The notes beneath the pieces were generated by a model that was not told the origin of the DNA, did not search any database, and was given only the letters and a program-made list of their open reading frames with translations. Position numbers and translations under genes: made by a program. Shown piece after piece: positions 36,096 to 43,221 of a stretch of 43,221 nt of DNA (positions are counted from its first letter, which is position 1; each line of letters opens with the position of its first letter). The stretch lies in NCBI RefSeq assembly GCF_014202225.1, contig NZ_JACHGE010000001.1, positions 1 through 43,221 on the forward strand, given 5' to 3'. The DNA comes from Algibacter amylolyticus (GTDB lineage Bacteria; Bacteroidota; Bacteroidia; Flavobacteriales; Flavobacteriaceae).

Positions 36096-37130
36096 TTAGC
36101 TAGATAATAATTTTTTTTGCCTTTCCTTTCGGCCTTTAGACAGAAATCTTAACTCTATTAAATACCAAGATAAAGTTGCTAAAATAACAACTAGCAATAA
36201 TATAAATACACTAACAAAAACTGGATTATAGACCTGAAACAATCCATAAAACACACATACTTGAATGATTGGAAAATGATAAATATACACACCATAAGTT
36301 ATATCTCCATATTTTCCAAAATGATTTAAAAATTTAAAATTATAAGCGATATAAAAAACCATAAAACTGTAAGCTAATGGTTTAAAAATATGAATACTAA
36401 ATATGTATTGCTCTAAAAAAAACACAAACAAACAAGGTAAAATTATGTGATGTTTCCATTTTATAAAAAAATTGAAGTTTTTATAGAGTACAATTCCACA
36501 CATAAAAAAAGCTAAGGCACCAGGTAATTGCTTTGCTATTCGATACATATCTACAGAAACAAAATAATTAAAATATAGTATTGAAAGCAAATAAACAAAA
36601 ACACCAAAAATATGGGTTTTATTCTTTTTCGATTTAGTTACCCAATAAAACAAAGGCAATAATAGATAAAAAGCCTCTTCAATTTTTATAGTCCAAAGCG
36701 CACCATTAACCACACATAAATAATTGTTACTAAAAACTCCTGGCAAACAAGGTTCAATATAATTTTGAAATGTTAAATTGGCTATAAGATACTTCCAAAA
36801 TTGTCTGTGTAAAAAATAATCGCCAATAGAATACGTTGAAATAACAGCAAAAAACAAGGCACAAAGCAAAATAACGAAAAGGTAAGCAGGTATTATACGT
36901 CTTACTCTTTTAATAAAATAAGACCTTAAAGATTTACTGTTTTCATAGCTTTTAACAATTAAAAAGCCACTTATAACAAAAAAACCATTAATAGCTAAAC
37001 GGGTATTAAAAAGTCCAATATAATCTTGAAACATTTCAACTTGGCTTAACTCTATAAGATGACTAAAACACACCGTAAAAGCAAAAACAACTCTTAAAAA
37101 GTCGAAATTATTAGTATTTATTTTTTCCAA
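36096..37130 (-). CDS. Acyltransferase 3 family membrane protein
   Basis: The 344-residue protein matches PF01757 (OatA/NodX-like): FDFLRVVFAFTVCFSHLIEL at the start with the conserved His, GFFVISGFLI, the cytoplasmic RRVRRIIPAYL motif, and about ten membrane segments. Such enzymes acetylate sugars of LPS, exopolysaccharide or peptidoglycan. The start must be TTG at 37130, because an in-frame TAA precedes it and no ATG fits; a TATATTTG box lies 18 bases upstream. It is a single gene, not within a polysaccharide cluster, so the acceptor is unclear. Confidence 0.9.
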   Translation of the reverse strand: MEKINTNNFDFLRVVFAFTVCFSHLIELSQVEMFQDYIGLFNTRLAINGFFVISGFLIVKSYENSKSLRSYFIKRVRRIIPAYLFVILLCALFFAVISTYSIGDYFLHRQFWKYLIANLTFQNYIEPCLPGVFSNNYLCVVNGALWTIKIEEAFYLLLPLFYWVTKSKKNKTHIFGVFVYLLSILYFNYFVSVDMYRIAKQLPGALAFFMCGIVLYKNFNFFIKWKHHIILPCLFVFFLEQYIFSIHIFKPLAYSFMVFYIAYNFKFLNHFGKYGDITYGVYIYHFPIIQVCVFYGLFQVYNPVFVSVFILLLVVILATLSWYLIELRFLSKGRKERQKKLLSS

Positions 37131-37148
37131 AACTTAAACTTTATGTTT

Positions 37149-37156
37149 CAAATATA
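37149..37156 (-). promoter_or_regulatory. -10 box for acyltransferase gene
   Basis: Minus strand TATATTTG, 18 bases before the TTG start at 37130. Confidence 0.5.
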
Positions 37157-37202
37157 TTTATAACTATCGAGCTTTTATGGAGAATTACATGATTTAAACA
37201 AA

Positions 37203-37230
37203 AAAGCTTCCTAATGCATTAGGAAGCTTT
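37203..37230 (-). terminator. Terminator after gdhA
   Basis: A perfect 28-bp palindrome, arm AAAGCTTCCTAATG, followed on the minus strand by a T-run. It lies 23 bases beyond the gdhA stop. Confidence 0.85.
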
Positions 37231-37252
37231 CTAATTATAAGACCTCTTAAGC

Positions 37253-38596
37253 CTAAACTATACCTTGAGCTAACATTGCATCGGCCACTTTTACAAACCC
37301 AGCAATATTTGCTCCTTTTACATAATCTACATAGCCATCATCATCTGTACCATATTCCGAACATGATTTATGAATATCGGACATGATATCTTTAAGTTTA
37401 TTATCCACCTCTTCTCTAGACCATTTGAATCGTAACGAATTCTGTGTCATTTCTAAACCAGACGTTGCTACGCCTCCAGCATTTGATGCTTTACCGGGAG
37501 CAAATAATATTTTAGCTTTATGGAAAGCTGCAATAGCCTCCTTAGTTGACGGCATATTTGCCCCTTCACTAACACAAATGCAACCGTTGCTTAAAAGCGT
37601 ATTAGCATCTTCTTCTTGTAGTTCATTTTGAGTTGCACAAGGCAATGCAACATCGCATTTTTCACCCCAAGGTGTTTTTCCTTTTATAAATTTAGCGTTA
37701 GGGTATGACTCTAAATACTCACTTATTCTACCACGTTTTACATTTTTCAGATCCATAACAAAAGCTAATTTATCTGCATCAATACCGTCCTCATCAAAAA
37801 TATAACCCGATGAATCTGAAAGTGTTAAAACCTTACCACCCAACTGCAATACTTTTTCGGCAGCATATTGCGCCACATTACCTGAACCCGAAATCACTAC
37901 GCTTTTACCTTTAATAGTATCGTTTTTAGTTTCAAGCATTTTTTGCGCAAAATACACATTACCGTAGCCTGTTGCTTCCGGTCTAATTAATGAGCCACCC
38001 CATGTTAAACCTTTACCTGTTAACACCCCAGTAAACTCATTTTTTAATTTTTTATACATCCCGAATAAAAACCCAATTTCTCGAGTTCCTACTCCAATAT
38101 CTCCTGCAGGAACATCGGTATTTGGACCAATATACCTAAACAATTCACTCATAAAGGCGTGGCAAAAACGCATAATTTCATTATCCGATTTCCCTTTAGG
38201 ATCAAAATCGCTACCTCCTTTTCCACCACCCATTGGCAACGTGGTTAAAGAGTTTTTAAAGACTTGCTCGAAAGCCAAAAATTTTAAAATGCTAGCATTT
38301 ACGGTAGGATGAAATCTTAATCCTCCTTTGTAAGGGCCTATTGCAGAATTCATCTGCACACGATACCCCCTATTTACTTGAATCTCTCCACTATCATCCA
38401 CCCACGATACTCTAAAAGATATTAGTCGTTCAGGTTCAACCATTCGTAGTAAAATATTTTTACCATAGTAAATATCATGCTTTACGATGTAAGGAATTAC
38501 TGTTTCTGCAACCTCCTCTACAGCCTGCAAAAACTCAGGCTCATGGCCATTTCTTTCCCTAACTAAGTCTAAAAACGATTCTATATTTTGTTTCAT
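37253..38596 (-). CDS. gdhA: Glutamate dehydrogenase (NADP type)
   Basis: GdhA interconverts 2-oxoglutarate plus ammonia and glutamate. The 447-residue protein equals the E. coli GdhA in length and has GPYKGGLRFHPTVN (Lys90), PMGGGKGGSDFDPKGKSDNE with catalytic Lys126, and the dinucleotide-binding GSGNVAQYAAEK. The hexameric, NADP-dependent small form is most likely by length and motif, though cofactor is inferred. It is monocistronic, with a TATATTTG box on the minus strand at 38646-38653 and its own terminator. The divergent gene encodes a barrel protein. Confidence 0.97.
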   Translation of the reverse strand: MKQNIESFLDLVRERNGHEPEFLQAVEEVAETVIPYIVKHDIYYGKNILLRMVEPERLISFRVSWVDDSGEIQVNRGYRVQMNSAIGPYKGGLRFHPTVNASILKFLAFEQVFKNSLTTLPMGGGKGGSDFDPKGKSDNEIMRFCHAFMSELFRYIGPNTDVPAGDIGVGTREIGFLFGMYKKLKNEFTGVLTGKGLTWGGSLIRPEATGYGNVYFAQKMLETKNDTIKGKSVVISGSGNVAQYAAEKVLQLGGKVLTLSDSSGYIFDEDGIDADKLAFVMDLKNVKRGRISEYLESYPNAKFIKGKTPWGEKCDVALPCATQNELQEEDANTLLSNGCICVSEGANMPSTKEAIAAFHKAKILFAPGKASNAGGVATSGLEMTQNSLRFKWSREEVDNKLKDIMSDIHKSCSEYGTDDDGYVDYVKGANIAGFVKVADAMLAQGIV

Positions 38597-38645
38597 ATTT
38601 ATAATTATTACGTCATTAATTTATTGAAAAAGTAATATATAAGCA

Positions 38646-38653
38646 CAAATATA
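38646..38653 (-). promoter_or_regulatory. -10 box for gdhA
   Basis: Minus strand TATATTTG, 49 bases upstream of the gdhA ATG. No clean -33 TTG seen. Confidence 0.5.
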
Positions 38654-38734
38654 CGTTATCTTCAAAAAAATATGTGATATTTTTTGAATTTCGCAACAAA
38701 AATAAATGAACAATATACACTAACATATTAATAT

Positions 38735-38764
38735 TTGTTTGTTTTGGTAGTTTTTATATATTTG
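38735..38764 (+). promoter_or_regulatory. Promoter of barrel-protein gene divergent from gdhA
   Basis: TTG (38735-38737), 19-base spacer, TATATTTG (38757-38764), a full match to the Bacteroidota consensus; ATG follows 34 bases later. Confidence 0.75.
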
Positions 38765-38798
38765 CTCATAATAATGCCCTCAAAAAAATAAACCTTTT

Positions 38799-39629
38799 AT
38801 GCTTAACTTGAAACATTTAGCTTCAGTTTTTTGCTTGCTTTTTTTACTTCAAACTGCAAATGCTCAACTAGGCTTTTCTCATGAATTGGGTGTTATTGCA
38901 GGACCACTTCAATTTAGATCTGATTATGGTGTTCGTGAAGATTCAAAAACTAACATAGGAAATTCAGGGTTTGGTATTGGAGTAGTACATTACCTTAACT
39001 TTTCATATCGTGCAGATTGTAACTGCTACACTACAGATACTTATTTCAACGATCATTTTAAAGTAAGAAATGAGATTTCATATAACAAAACTAATCTAGA
39101 ACACTTAGGTAAATGGGTAGGCAATCGTACTACTGCAGATGGATCTGTTGTTCCTCGAAATACTATCGAAGCTAACCAATTAAGAGGCCATAAAGGCGTT
39201 GCTAAAAATCTTGATATTGGTACACAGCTTGAGTTTTTCCCTTTGAGTATTCGTGATTTTCAAGGCTTTGCTTATAAATTTGCACCTTTTGTAAGTTTAG
39301 GGGTTCATTACACAGCGTTTACACCTGAAGTGAGTACAACTTACGCCAACCCAAATAGCGCAGCTATTGGCGATGTTACCGACCCTACTAACTTTTACAC
39401 GGGCTGGGAACCCGGTTCTGTTGATGCCTCTCCAGGAAGCACATGGTCTGTAGTTTCTAGTGTTGGTGTTAGATACAAACTAACCAAACTATCAGATTTA
39501 ATGCTCGATCTAAGATGGCAATATTACTTTGGCGATAATATTGATGGCTTAGACCACCAACTGGAGTCTAATAAATATAACGATTGGTTAGTGTGGCTAA
39601 ATGTAGGTTACATATTCTATCTTGATTAA
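38799..39629 (+). CDS. Secreted beta-barrel protein, THC0290_0291-like
   Basis: The 276-residue protein has a signal peptide (cut near residue 22, ANAQ) and alternating-strand sequence ending in VWLNVGYIFYLD, as in outer-membrane barrels. A short CNCY motif near residue 72 and the phrases HELGVIAGPLQFRSDYG and FGDNIDGLDHQL are distinctive. I recall a flavobacterial family of this kind (THC0290_0291) encoded beside glutamate dehydrogenase; the arrangement here, divergent from gdhA, agrees. It has a strong own promoter. Function unknown. Confidence 0.75.
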   Translation: MLNLKHLASVFCLLFLLQTANAQLGFSHELGVIAGPLQFRSDYGVREDSKTNIGNSGFGIGVVHYLNFSYRADCNCYTTDTYFNDHFKVRNEISYNKTNLEHLGKWVGNRTTADGSVVPRNTIEANQLRGHKGVAKNLDIGTQLEFFPLSIRDFQGFAYKFAPFVSLGVHYTAFTPEVSTTYANPNSAAIGDVTDPTNFYTGWEPGSVDASPGSTWSVVSSVGVRYKLTKLSDLMLDLRWQYYFGDNIDGLDHQLESNKYNDWLVWLNVGYIFYLD

Positions 39630-39778
39630 AAGCTAAAGCTTACTGTAATAAGCAATTAGTTTAGGCAGGTTCTAATATTCTATTTGGCTTCAAATATACA
39701 TTTTCCAAAAACTTTAATCTTTTAGTTGCGTTAATTCAATTGCAATAATTATCTTTAAACTAGGATTAAATTTCAAGT

Positions 39779-40501
39779 ATGTGCAATAATAAATATCTCA
39801 TTTTAATTAGTTTTCTTTTCATCCTTTTTAGTTGCAAAAATGAATCAGAAACTATTTTTACAGAGACTAATATTACTACCCAAAATAATACTATTGTTGA
39901 AGTAAATATTCCGCAAGCTAGCGGTAACGAAGCAGTAGCCAATCAAATTAATTCTGAAATTAATAAAGCAATCATTTCAGCTTTACACATAGGATATCCC
40001 GATGAGATTACTTCGACTTCAATAGAAGAGAGTATAGCTTCATTCACTGAAGAATTCAAGGCATTTAAAAATGATTTTCCTGAAACTGGCGAGCAATGGG
40101 AAGCACAAATAGATGGCGAAGTTATGTATCAATCACCAAAGCTAACCACCATAGCTATTACTAGCTATATAAACACCGGTGGCGCACATGGTAATTTGAT
40201 TATTTCTTTTTTAAATTTTAATTCTGAAACTGGCCAACTCCTAAAAAACAATGATTTGTTTACCAACATGGAAGGCTTTAAAACGCTATCTAAATCGTAC
40301 TTTACAACAGCCACTATAGATAAAAGTCTGCTTCTAGACATCGATTCATTTATATTACCGCAAAATATTGGGTATAGCGAAGACGGTGTTATTTTACTTT
40401 ACAACACCTATGAAATTGCACCGTACTCAAGCGGTATAATAGAGTTTGCAGTCCCGTTTAAGGCTGCAGAACATTATTTAGTTTTTAACAGCTCTTATTA
40501 G
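39779..40501 (+). CDS. DUF4163/DUF3298 lipoprotein
   Basis: The 240-residue protein has a lipoprotein signal (lipobox LFSC, Cys19). The rest matches the DUF4163 plus DUF3298 arrangement: an early strand-rich region, YINTGGAHGN near 130 (the conserved GGAHG hallmark), FNSETGQLLKNNDLF, and a late IGYSEDGVILLYNTYEIAPYSSG. The same pair is found in the extracellular part of anti-sigma factor RsiV and with PdaC deacetylases, where it binds or recognises cell-wall material. No enzyme domain is attached here. Its last 24 bases overlap the convergent DinB-like gene. Confidence 0.88.
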   Translation: MCNNKYLILISFLFILFSCKNESETIFTETNITTQNNTIVEVNIPQASGNEAVANQINSEINKAIISALHIGYPDEITSTSIEESIASFTEEFKAFKNDFPETGEQWEAQIDGEVMYQSPKLTTIAITSYINTGGAHGNLIISFLNFNSETGQLLKNNDLFTNMEGFKTLSKSYFTTATIDKSLLLDIDSFILPQNIGYSEDGVILLYNTYEIAPYSSGIIEFAVPFKAAEHYLVFNSSY

Positions 40502-40942
40502 TGCTAAAATGTATCCCAAATGCATCGATTCATGAAGAAGAATGAATTGCAAGGCATCATCAATATTTGTTAATGTATTACCAGTTGTAGAAACCGTATA
40601 AGTATTGTATTCTTTAAACACACCATTTTTATAATCCAACTCAAGATCCTTTAACGTAGAAACTAGCAATGCTTCAATTTCATCTACTTCGGCTTGAGAA
40701 ACTGCAGCTTCAGGCTTGCTATCTTTTCTATATTTATTCACTAATTCATCACTAACATTCATTGGTAGACCCGATAACTTATAGGCCAATAATTGAGCGG
40801 TAACCATAACGTGCCCAATATTCCAGATAATATTATTATTAAATCCCTCAGGAATTTTATTTAAATCTTCTAGCGAGTTGTTTTCAATATGTTTCTTAAA
40901 AAACGGACGAATATTATTTAATACTTCAAAGGTAAATTGCAT
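40478..40942 (-). CDS. DinB-family protein
   Basis: The 154-residue protein has the four-helix DinB/YfiT fold pattern, with metal-ligand candidates His in NIIWNIGHV (near 44) and two in LLHESMHLGYI (near 136 and 140). Members include metal-dependent thiol S-transferases (bacillithiol-related) and many of unknown function. Length is normal. It is a single gene whose 3' end overlaps the convergent lipoprotein gene by 24 bp, so no separate terminators exist between them. Confidence 0.85.
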   Translation of the reverse strand: MQFTFEVLNNIRPFFKKHIENNSLEDLNKIPEGFNNNIIWNIGHVMVTAQLLAYKLSGLPMNVSDELVNKYRKDSKPEAAVSQAEVDEIEALLVSTLKDLELDYKNGVFKEYNTYTVSTTGNTLTNIDDALQFILLHESMHLGYILALIRAVKN

Positions 40943-41048
40943 ATTATTTAATTTTTGATAAATATAGTATTTATGGCGTAATTGCTTTTATTTGTTGGTA
41001 AGATTCTTTAGATTTCCTTATTCAAGACAATGAAAAAACACAATATTT

Positions 41049-41405
41049 ATGAAAAAAGTATATTATTTAAAAACCTGTAGCACTTGTACTAGAATTTTAA
41101 AGGAGCTCAATTTGCCTTCTGAATTTATTTTACAAGACATCAAATCTGAAGCTATTACGGTAAAACAAGTTGAGGAGATGGAAGCCTTATCAGGAAGTTA
41201 TGAAGCTTTATTTAGCAAACGCGCTAAACTGTATAAAGAACTGGATTTAAAAAACCAAAATCTTACCGAGCGTGATTACAAACAGTATATTTTAGACCAC
41301 TATACTTTTTTAAGCAGGCCAGTAATTATTATTGACGATCAAATATTTATAGGAAACTCTAAAAAAACTATTGAAAACGTTAAAAACCACCTAAGCAGTA
41401 GTTAA
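41049..41405 (+). CDS. ArsC/Spx-like thioredoxin-fold protein
   Basis: The 118-residue protein fits the ArsC family: KTCSTCTRIL with Cys10 and Cys13, and SRPVIIIDDQIFIGNS with Arg90-Pro91 and a glycine-rich end. A CxxC pair, rather than the single active Cys of E. coli ArsC, is more Spx/YffB-like, so arsenate reduction is not certain; a redox or glutathione-type reduction role is possible. There is no ars operon nearby. It is a single gene. Confidence 0.85.
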   Translation: MKKVYYLKTCSTCTRILKELNLPSEFILQDIKSEAITVKQVEEMEALSGSYEALFSKRAKLYKELDLKNQNLTERDYKQYILDHYTFLSRPVIIIDDQIFIGNSKKTIENVKNHLSSS

Positions 41406-41475
41406 ATATCTGTTAATAAAGGCATATCAGTCAATATTCAATTTAAACGAGACAACCACCGCGACACTCTAAACG

Positions 41476-41483
41476 TATATTTG
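41476..41483 (+). promoter_or_regulatory. -10 box for YtxH/holin cassette
   Basis: TATATTTG ends 36 bases before the ATG at 41520. It is only 12 bases before an upstream ATG at 41496, which supports the later start. The region upstream is unusually GC-rich for this genome (CAACCACCGCGACAC) and has no TTG at -33 spacing. Confidence 0.5.
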
Positions 41484-41519
41484 GTATATCAATAAATGTT
41501 TAATTTAAATCAATATACA

Positions 41520-41852
41520 ATGAGTAATAACGGAAATACATTTTTAGGAATATTAGCAGGTACAGCAATTGGAGCCACCTTAGGAATTCTATTCGCACCA
41601 GATAAAGGAGCAAATACAAGACAACGTATTAGCGACGAGGCACAATTAGCGAAACAAAAAATTAGCGAAACGGCTACCGAGTTAAAAGACCAAGTAGTAA
41701 ATACGGCTACAGAAAAAAAGCAGACATTAGATGAGCAAATGGAATCATTAATTTCAAGTGCAAGTTATAAGGCTGACGATGTAATAAACACTCTTGAAAG
41801 CAAACTAAAAGCTTTAAAAGAGAAGAATAAAAAATTACAAAAAACATCATAA
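41520..41852 (+). CDS. YtxH domain protein
   Basis: I chose ATG 41520 (110 aa, MSNNGNTFLG...) over 41496 because of the -10 box position. The N-terminus has the YtxH hallmark, a glycine-rich membrane segment FLGILAGTAIGATLGILFAPDKG followed by basic residues; the rest is a long amphipathic, Lys/Glu/Gln-rich helix likely to be a coiled coil. YtxH proteins are general-stress envelope proteins in Firmicutes and others. It starts a three-gene operon with a holin-like gene (3 bp gap) and a 66-residue protein. Confidence 0.88.
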   Translation: MSNNGNTFLGILAGTAIGATLGILFAPDKGANTRQRISDEAQLAKQKISETATELKDQVVNTATEKKQTLDEQMESLISSASYKADDVINTLESKLKALKEKNKKLQKTS

Positions 41853-41855
41853 TTT

Positions 41856-42203
41856 ATGAGTTTAATAGATTCAATAAGCGAAACAAATGCTAAGGCTAGC
41901 GATGTTGGTGAGAGGTATTTTAAAACCTCTTACGAGTATTATAAGCTTAAAATATTTCAGCAGTTATCTATATCAACAAGTTTAATTTTTAAAATTGTTA
42001 TTATAGGCGGGCTGTTGTTAATAGGGTTAAGTTTTTCGGCCATCGCCTTAGCATTTTTAATTGGTAAAGCTCTTGAAAGCTATACCTTAGGATTTGTTAT
42101 TGTTGGAATTCTATTTTTATGCTTATCCCTTATAGCGTACTTTTTAAGAAAGCACATTAACAATTATACAGTAAAAATATTATCAGAAAAGTTTTTTAAT
42201 TAA
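41856..42203 (+). CDS. Phage-holin-like (Phage_holin_3_6) membrane protein
   Basis: The 115-residue protein has a helical N-terminus (about 1-35) followed by two strong membrane segments (about 40-70 and 76-97), the layout of PF07332. Despite the name, members of this family in Bacteroidota are chromosomal and usually not phage-linked. No endolysin or other phage gene is near. It is sandwiched between YtxH and a small protein with gaps of 3 and 1 bp, so the three are one transcript; an envelope-stress or membrane-organising role is inferred. Confidence 0.85.
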   Translation: MSLIDSISETNAKASDVGERYFKTSYEYYKLKIFQQLSISTSLIFKIVIIGGLLLIGLSFSAIALAFLIGKALESYTLGFVIVGILFLCLSLIAYFLRKHINNYTVKILSEKFFN

Positions 42204-42204
42204 A

Positions 42205-42405
42205 ATGAAAACATACCAAGACATAGAAAGTATTGAACGCGATTTAAAAATTCTAAATCTAGAACGACAAATTGCCTTTGAAGAAATTAAAACCTTAAAG
42301 GAAGCTTATAAAGATGACTTAAGGCCTTATAATTGGATTCAAAGCGCAGCAAAAATAGCTGGAAAGTTTGGTGGAATGATGCTATTGAAAAAAATTATTA
42401 AATAA
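42205..42405 (+). CDS. Small conserved protein of the YtxH/holin cassette
   Basis: The 66-residue protein is highly charged in its first two thirds (IESIERDLKILNLERQIAFEEIKTLKEAY, a coiled-coil-like helix) and ends in a short hydrophobic, basic stretch (IAGKFGGMMLLKKIIK) that could touch the membrane. I recall similar small proteins (DUF6327-like) next to holin-like genes in flavobacteria. Its ATG lies one base after the holin stop. No function known. Confidence 0.75.
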   Translation: MKTYQDIESIERDLKILNLERQIAFEEIKTLKEAYKDDLRPYNWIQSAAKIAGKFGGMMLLKKIIK

Positions 42406-42460
42406 AACACTTTCAAGCTTAATTTGCTTGATGTCAATTCTTTTATGAAAAAGAGAATTT

Positions 42461-42490
42461 AAAAAGCCTGGTAGAAATACTAGGCTTTTT
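42461..42490. terminator. Bidirectional terminator after the YtxH cassette
   Basis: AAAAAGCCTGGTA pairs with TACTAGGCTTTTT (one G-T wobble) around a GAAA tetraloop. It lies between the + strand cassette and the - strand leucine-rich-repeat gene. Confidence 0.88.
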
Positions 42491-42498
42491 TTATAAAA

Positions 42499-43221
42499 CT
42501 ATTTAACAATGAATTTTAAAATTTCTGATTTGTCGTTGTTTAATGCATGTATTTTTATAAAATAAACACCAACATTAAAATTTTCTAAATTCAAATTTAT
42601 GATTTGTATTTCAGGAAAACTAAATTCATTAATAGACCTACCTAAAGAATCAAATACCACAACTTTAACATTAGCATATTTAGACCCTAAATCTATTTTA
42701 GAAAAATTAGTACTTGGGTTTGGAACAACTGACAATTTCAAATTAAAAGAATTATTAGCAATAATTAAAGCATTACATTCTGTCTCGTTATTTACAAATA
42801 CTGAATTATCATCGACGACATCGGCCCAATTGTTATAACTATATACTAAATCATCGACAAATATGCACTTTAAATCAGGATTACTCTCTGCCCGAAATTC
42901 ATGTATTATAGAATTGTTACCGTTTCTAATATCCAAAAAATTTAGTTGATTAACGCCACAATTCAATAACTCCAAACTTTTATTATTACTTAAATCTAAA
43001 TTTTTAATTAAATTCGAATGACAATTTAAATCTATTAAAGCCTTGTTAGAACTAACATCTAAACTAGCTATTTTATTATATCCACAGTTTAAATATGTTA
43101 AAGCGACATTAGAACGAAGATTTAAATTATCCAAATTATTAACAACACAATACAATGTCGACAAAACCGGATTAAAACTAACATCTAAAGTACTTAAGTT
43201 GTTATACGCACAAGACAATGA
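42499..43221 (-). CDS. Leucine-rich-repeat surface protein with T9SS sorting tail, 5' end outside window
   Basis: The frame is open to the right edge, so the N-terminus is missing. The visible 240 residues start with about five 21-residue leucine-rich repeats of the LxCxxNxLxxLDVSxNxxL type (the Cys-containing variant common in Bacteroidota surface proteins), then a non-repeat segment (NWADVVDDNSVFVNNETECN) that often closes such arrays, then a type A T9SS sorting domain (last ~75 residues: SVVPNPSTNFSKIDL...YFIKIHALNNDKSEILKFIVK). Surface exposure and adhesion or ligand binding are inferred. A terminator lies just downstream. Confidence 0.9.
   Translation of the reverse strand, partial: SLSCAYNNLSTLDVSFNPVLSTLYCVVNNLDNLNLRSNVALTYLNCGYNKIASLDVSSNKALIDLNCHSNLIKNLDLSNNKSLELLNCGVNQLNFLDIRNGNNSIIHEFRAESNPDLKCIFVDDLVYSYNNWADVVDDNSVFVNNETECNALIIANNSFNLKLSVVPNPSTNFSKIDLGSKYANVKVVVFDSLGRSINEFSFPEIQIINLNLENFNVGVYFIKIHALNNDKSEILKFIVK

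Noticed and set aside
41856-42203. Prophage or lysis module indicated by the holin-like gene
   Set aside because: No endolysin, integrase, structural phage genes or attachment sites are near; the family is chromosomal in Bacteroidota.

Overview
The window looks like a chromosomal segment of a marine-type member of the Flavobacteriaceae (phylum Bacteroidota). Evidence: AT-rich DNA, several SusC/BtuB-type TonB-dependent receptors, surface proteins carrying type IX secretion (T9SS) C-terminal sorting domains, PorZ, DUF4270 and other flavobacterial lipoproteins, an atpD-atpC pair separated from the other ATP synthase genes, promoters of the TAnnTTTG type, and little sign of Shine-Dalgarno sequences. 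I see no rRNA, tRNA, CRISPR array, prophage or complete insertion sequence.

Layout. 1-2985 (-): 5' part of a large secreted calcium-binding-repeat/LamG protein. 3327-8093 (-): tightly packed panC-panD-YbhN-like flippase-pseudo-esterase-radA operon. 8292-12811 (+): half-size GT5 glycogen-synthase-like protein, DUF4270 lipoprotein, glmS. 13025-17456 (+): TonB-dependent receptor plus SGNH-hydrolase-like lipoprotein. 17626-19532 (+): atpD-atpC, with an unusual hairpin cluster between them. 19620-22085: umuD without umuC, two small genes of unknown function, a DUF2007 zinc-ribbon membrane protein. 22118-26780: MocR-type regulator divergent from a BtuB-sized TonB receptor, then a JmjC/cupin_8 protein. 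26984-30438: small outer-membrane barrel protein with a structured leader, recX (-), lamin-tail-domain T9SS cargo. 30493-35966 (-): porZ-recO-TonB receptor operon. 36096-38596 (-): acyltransferase 3, gdhA. 38799-42405: barrel protein divergent from gdhA, DUF4163/DUF3298 lipoprotein, DinB-like protein (-), ArsC/Spx-like protein, and a YtxH/holin/small-protein envelope cassette. 42499-43221 (-): C-terminal part of a leucine-rich-repeat T9SS cargo.

How it works together. Most of the segment is core metabolism and repair (pantothenate, glucosamine-6-P, ATP synthase, glutamate dehydrogenase, RadA/RecO/RecX) interleaved with envelope functions. The T9SS theme recurs: PorZ is part of the machinery, and at least two proteins carry its sorting tail.

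The most interesting items are not a defence island. They are: (1) a three-copy intergenic repeat family with three conserved boxes and an apparent three-arm fold (20089-20200, 25498-25597, 25765-25852), one copy containing a nested palindrome; (2) two mutually complementary hairpins plus a third abutting the atpC start codon; (3) three proteins that have lost a hallmark active-site feature (MocR Lys to Gln, esterase Ser to Gly, GT5 lacking KxGG and its second domain); (4) a direct-repeat operator candidate covering the mocR start; (5) repeated use of TTG starts, three of them 18-21 nt downstream of a TAnnTTTG box.
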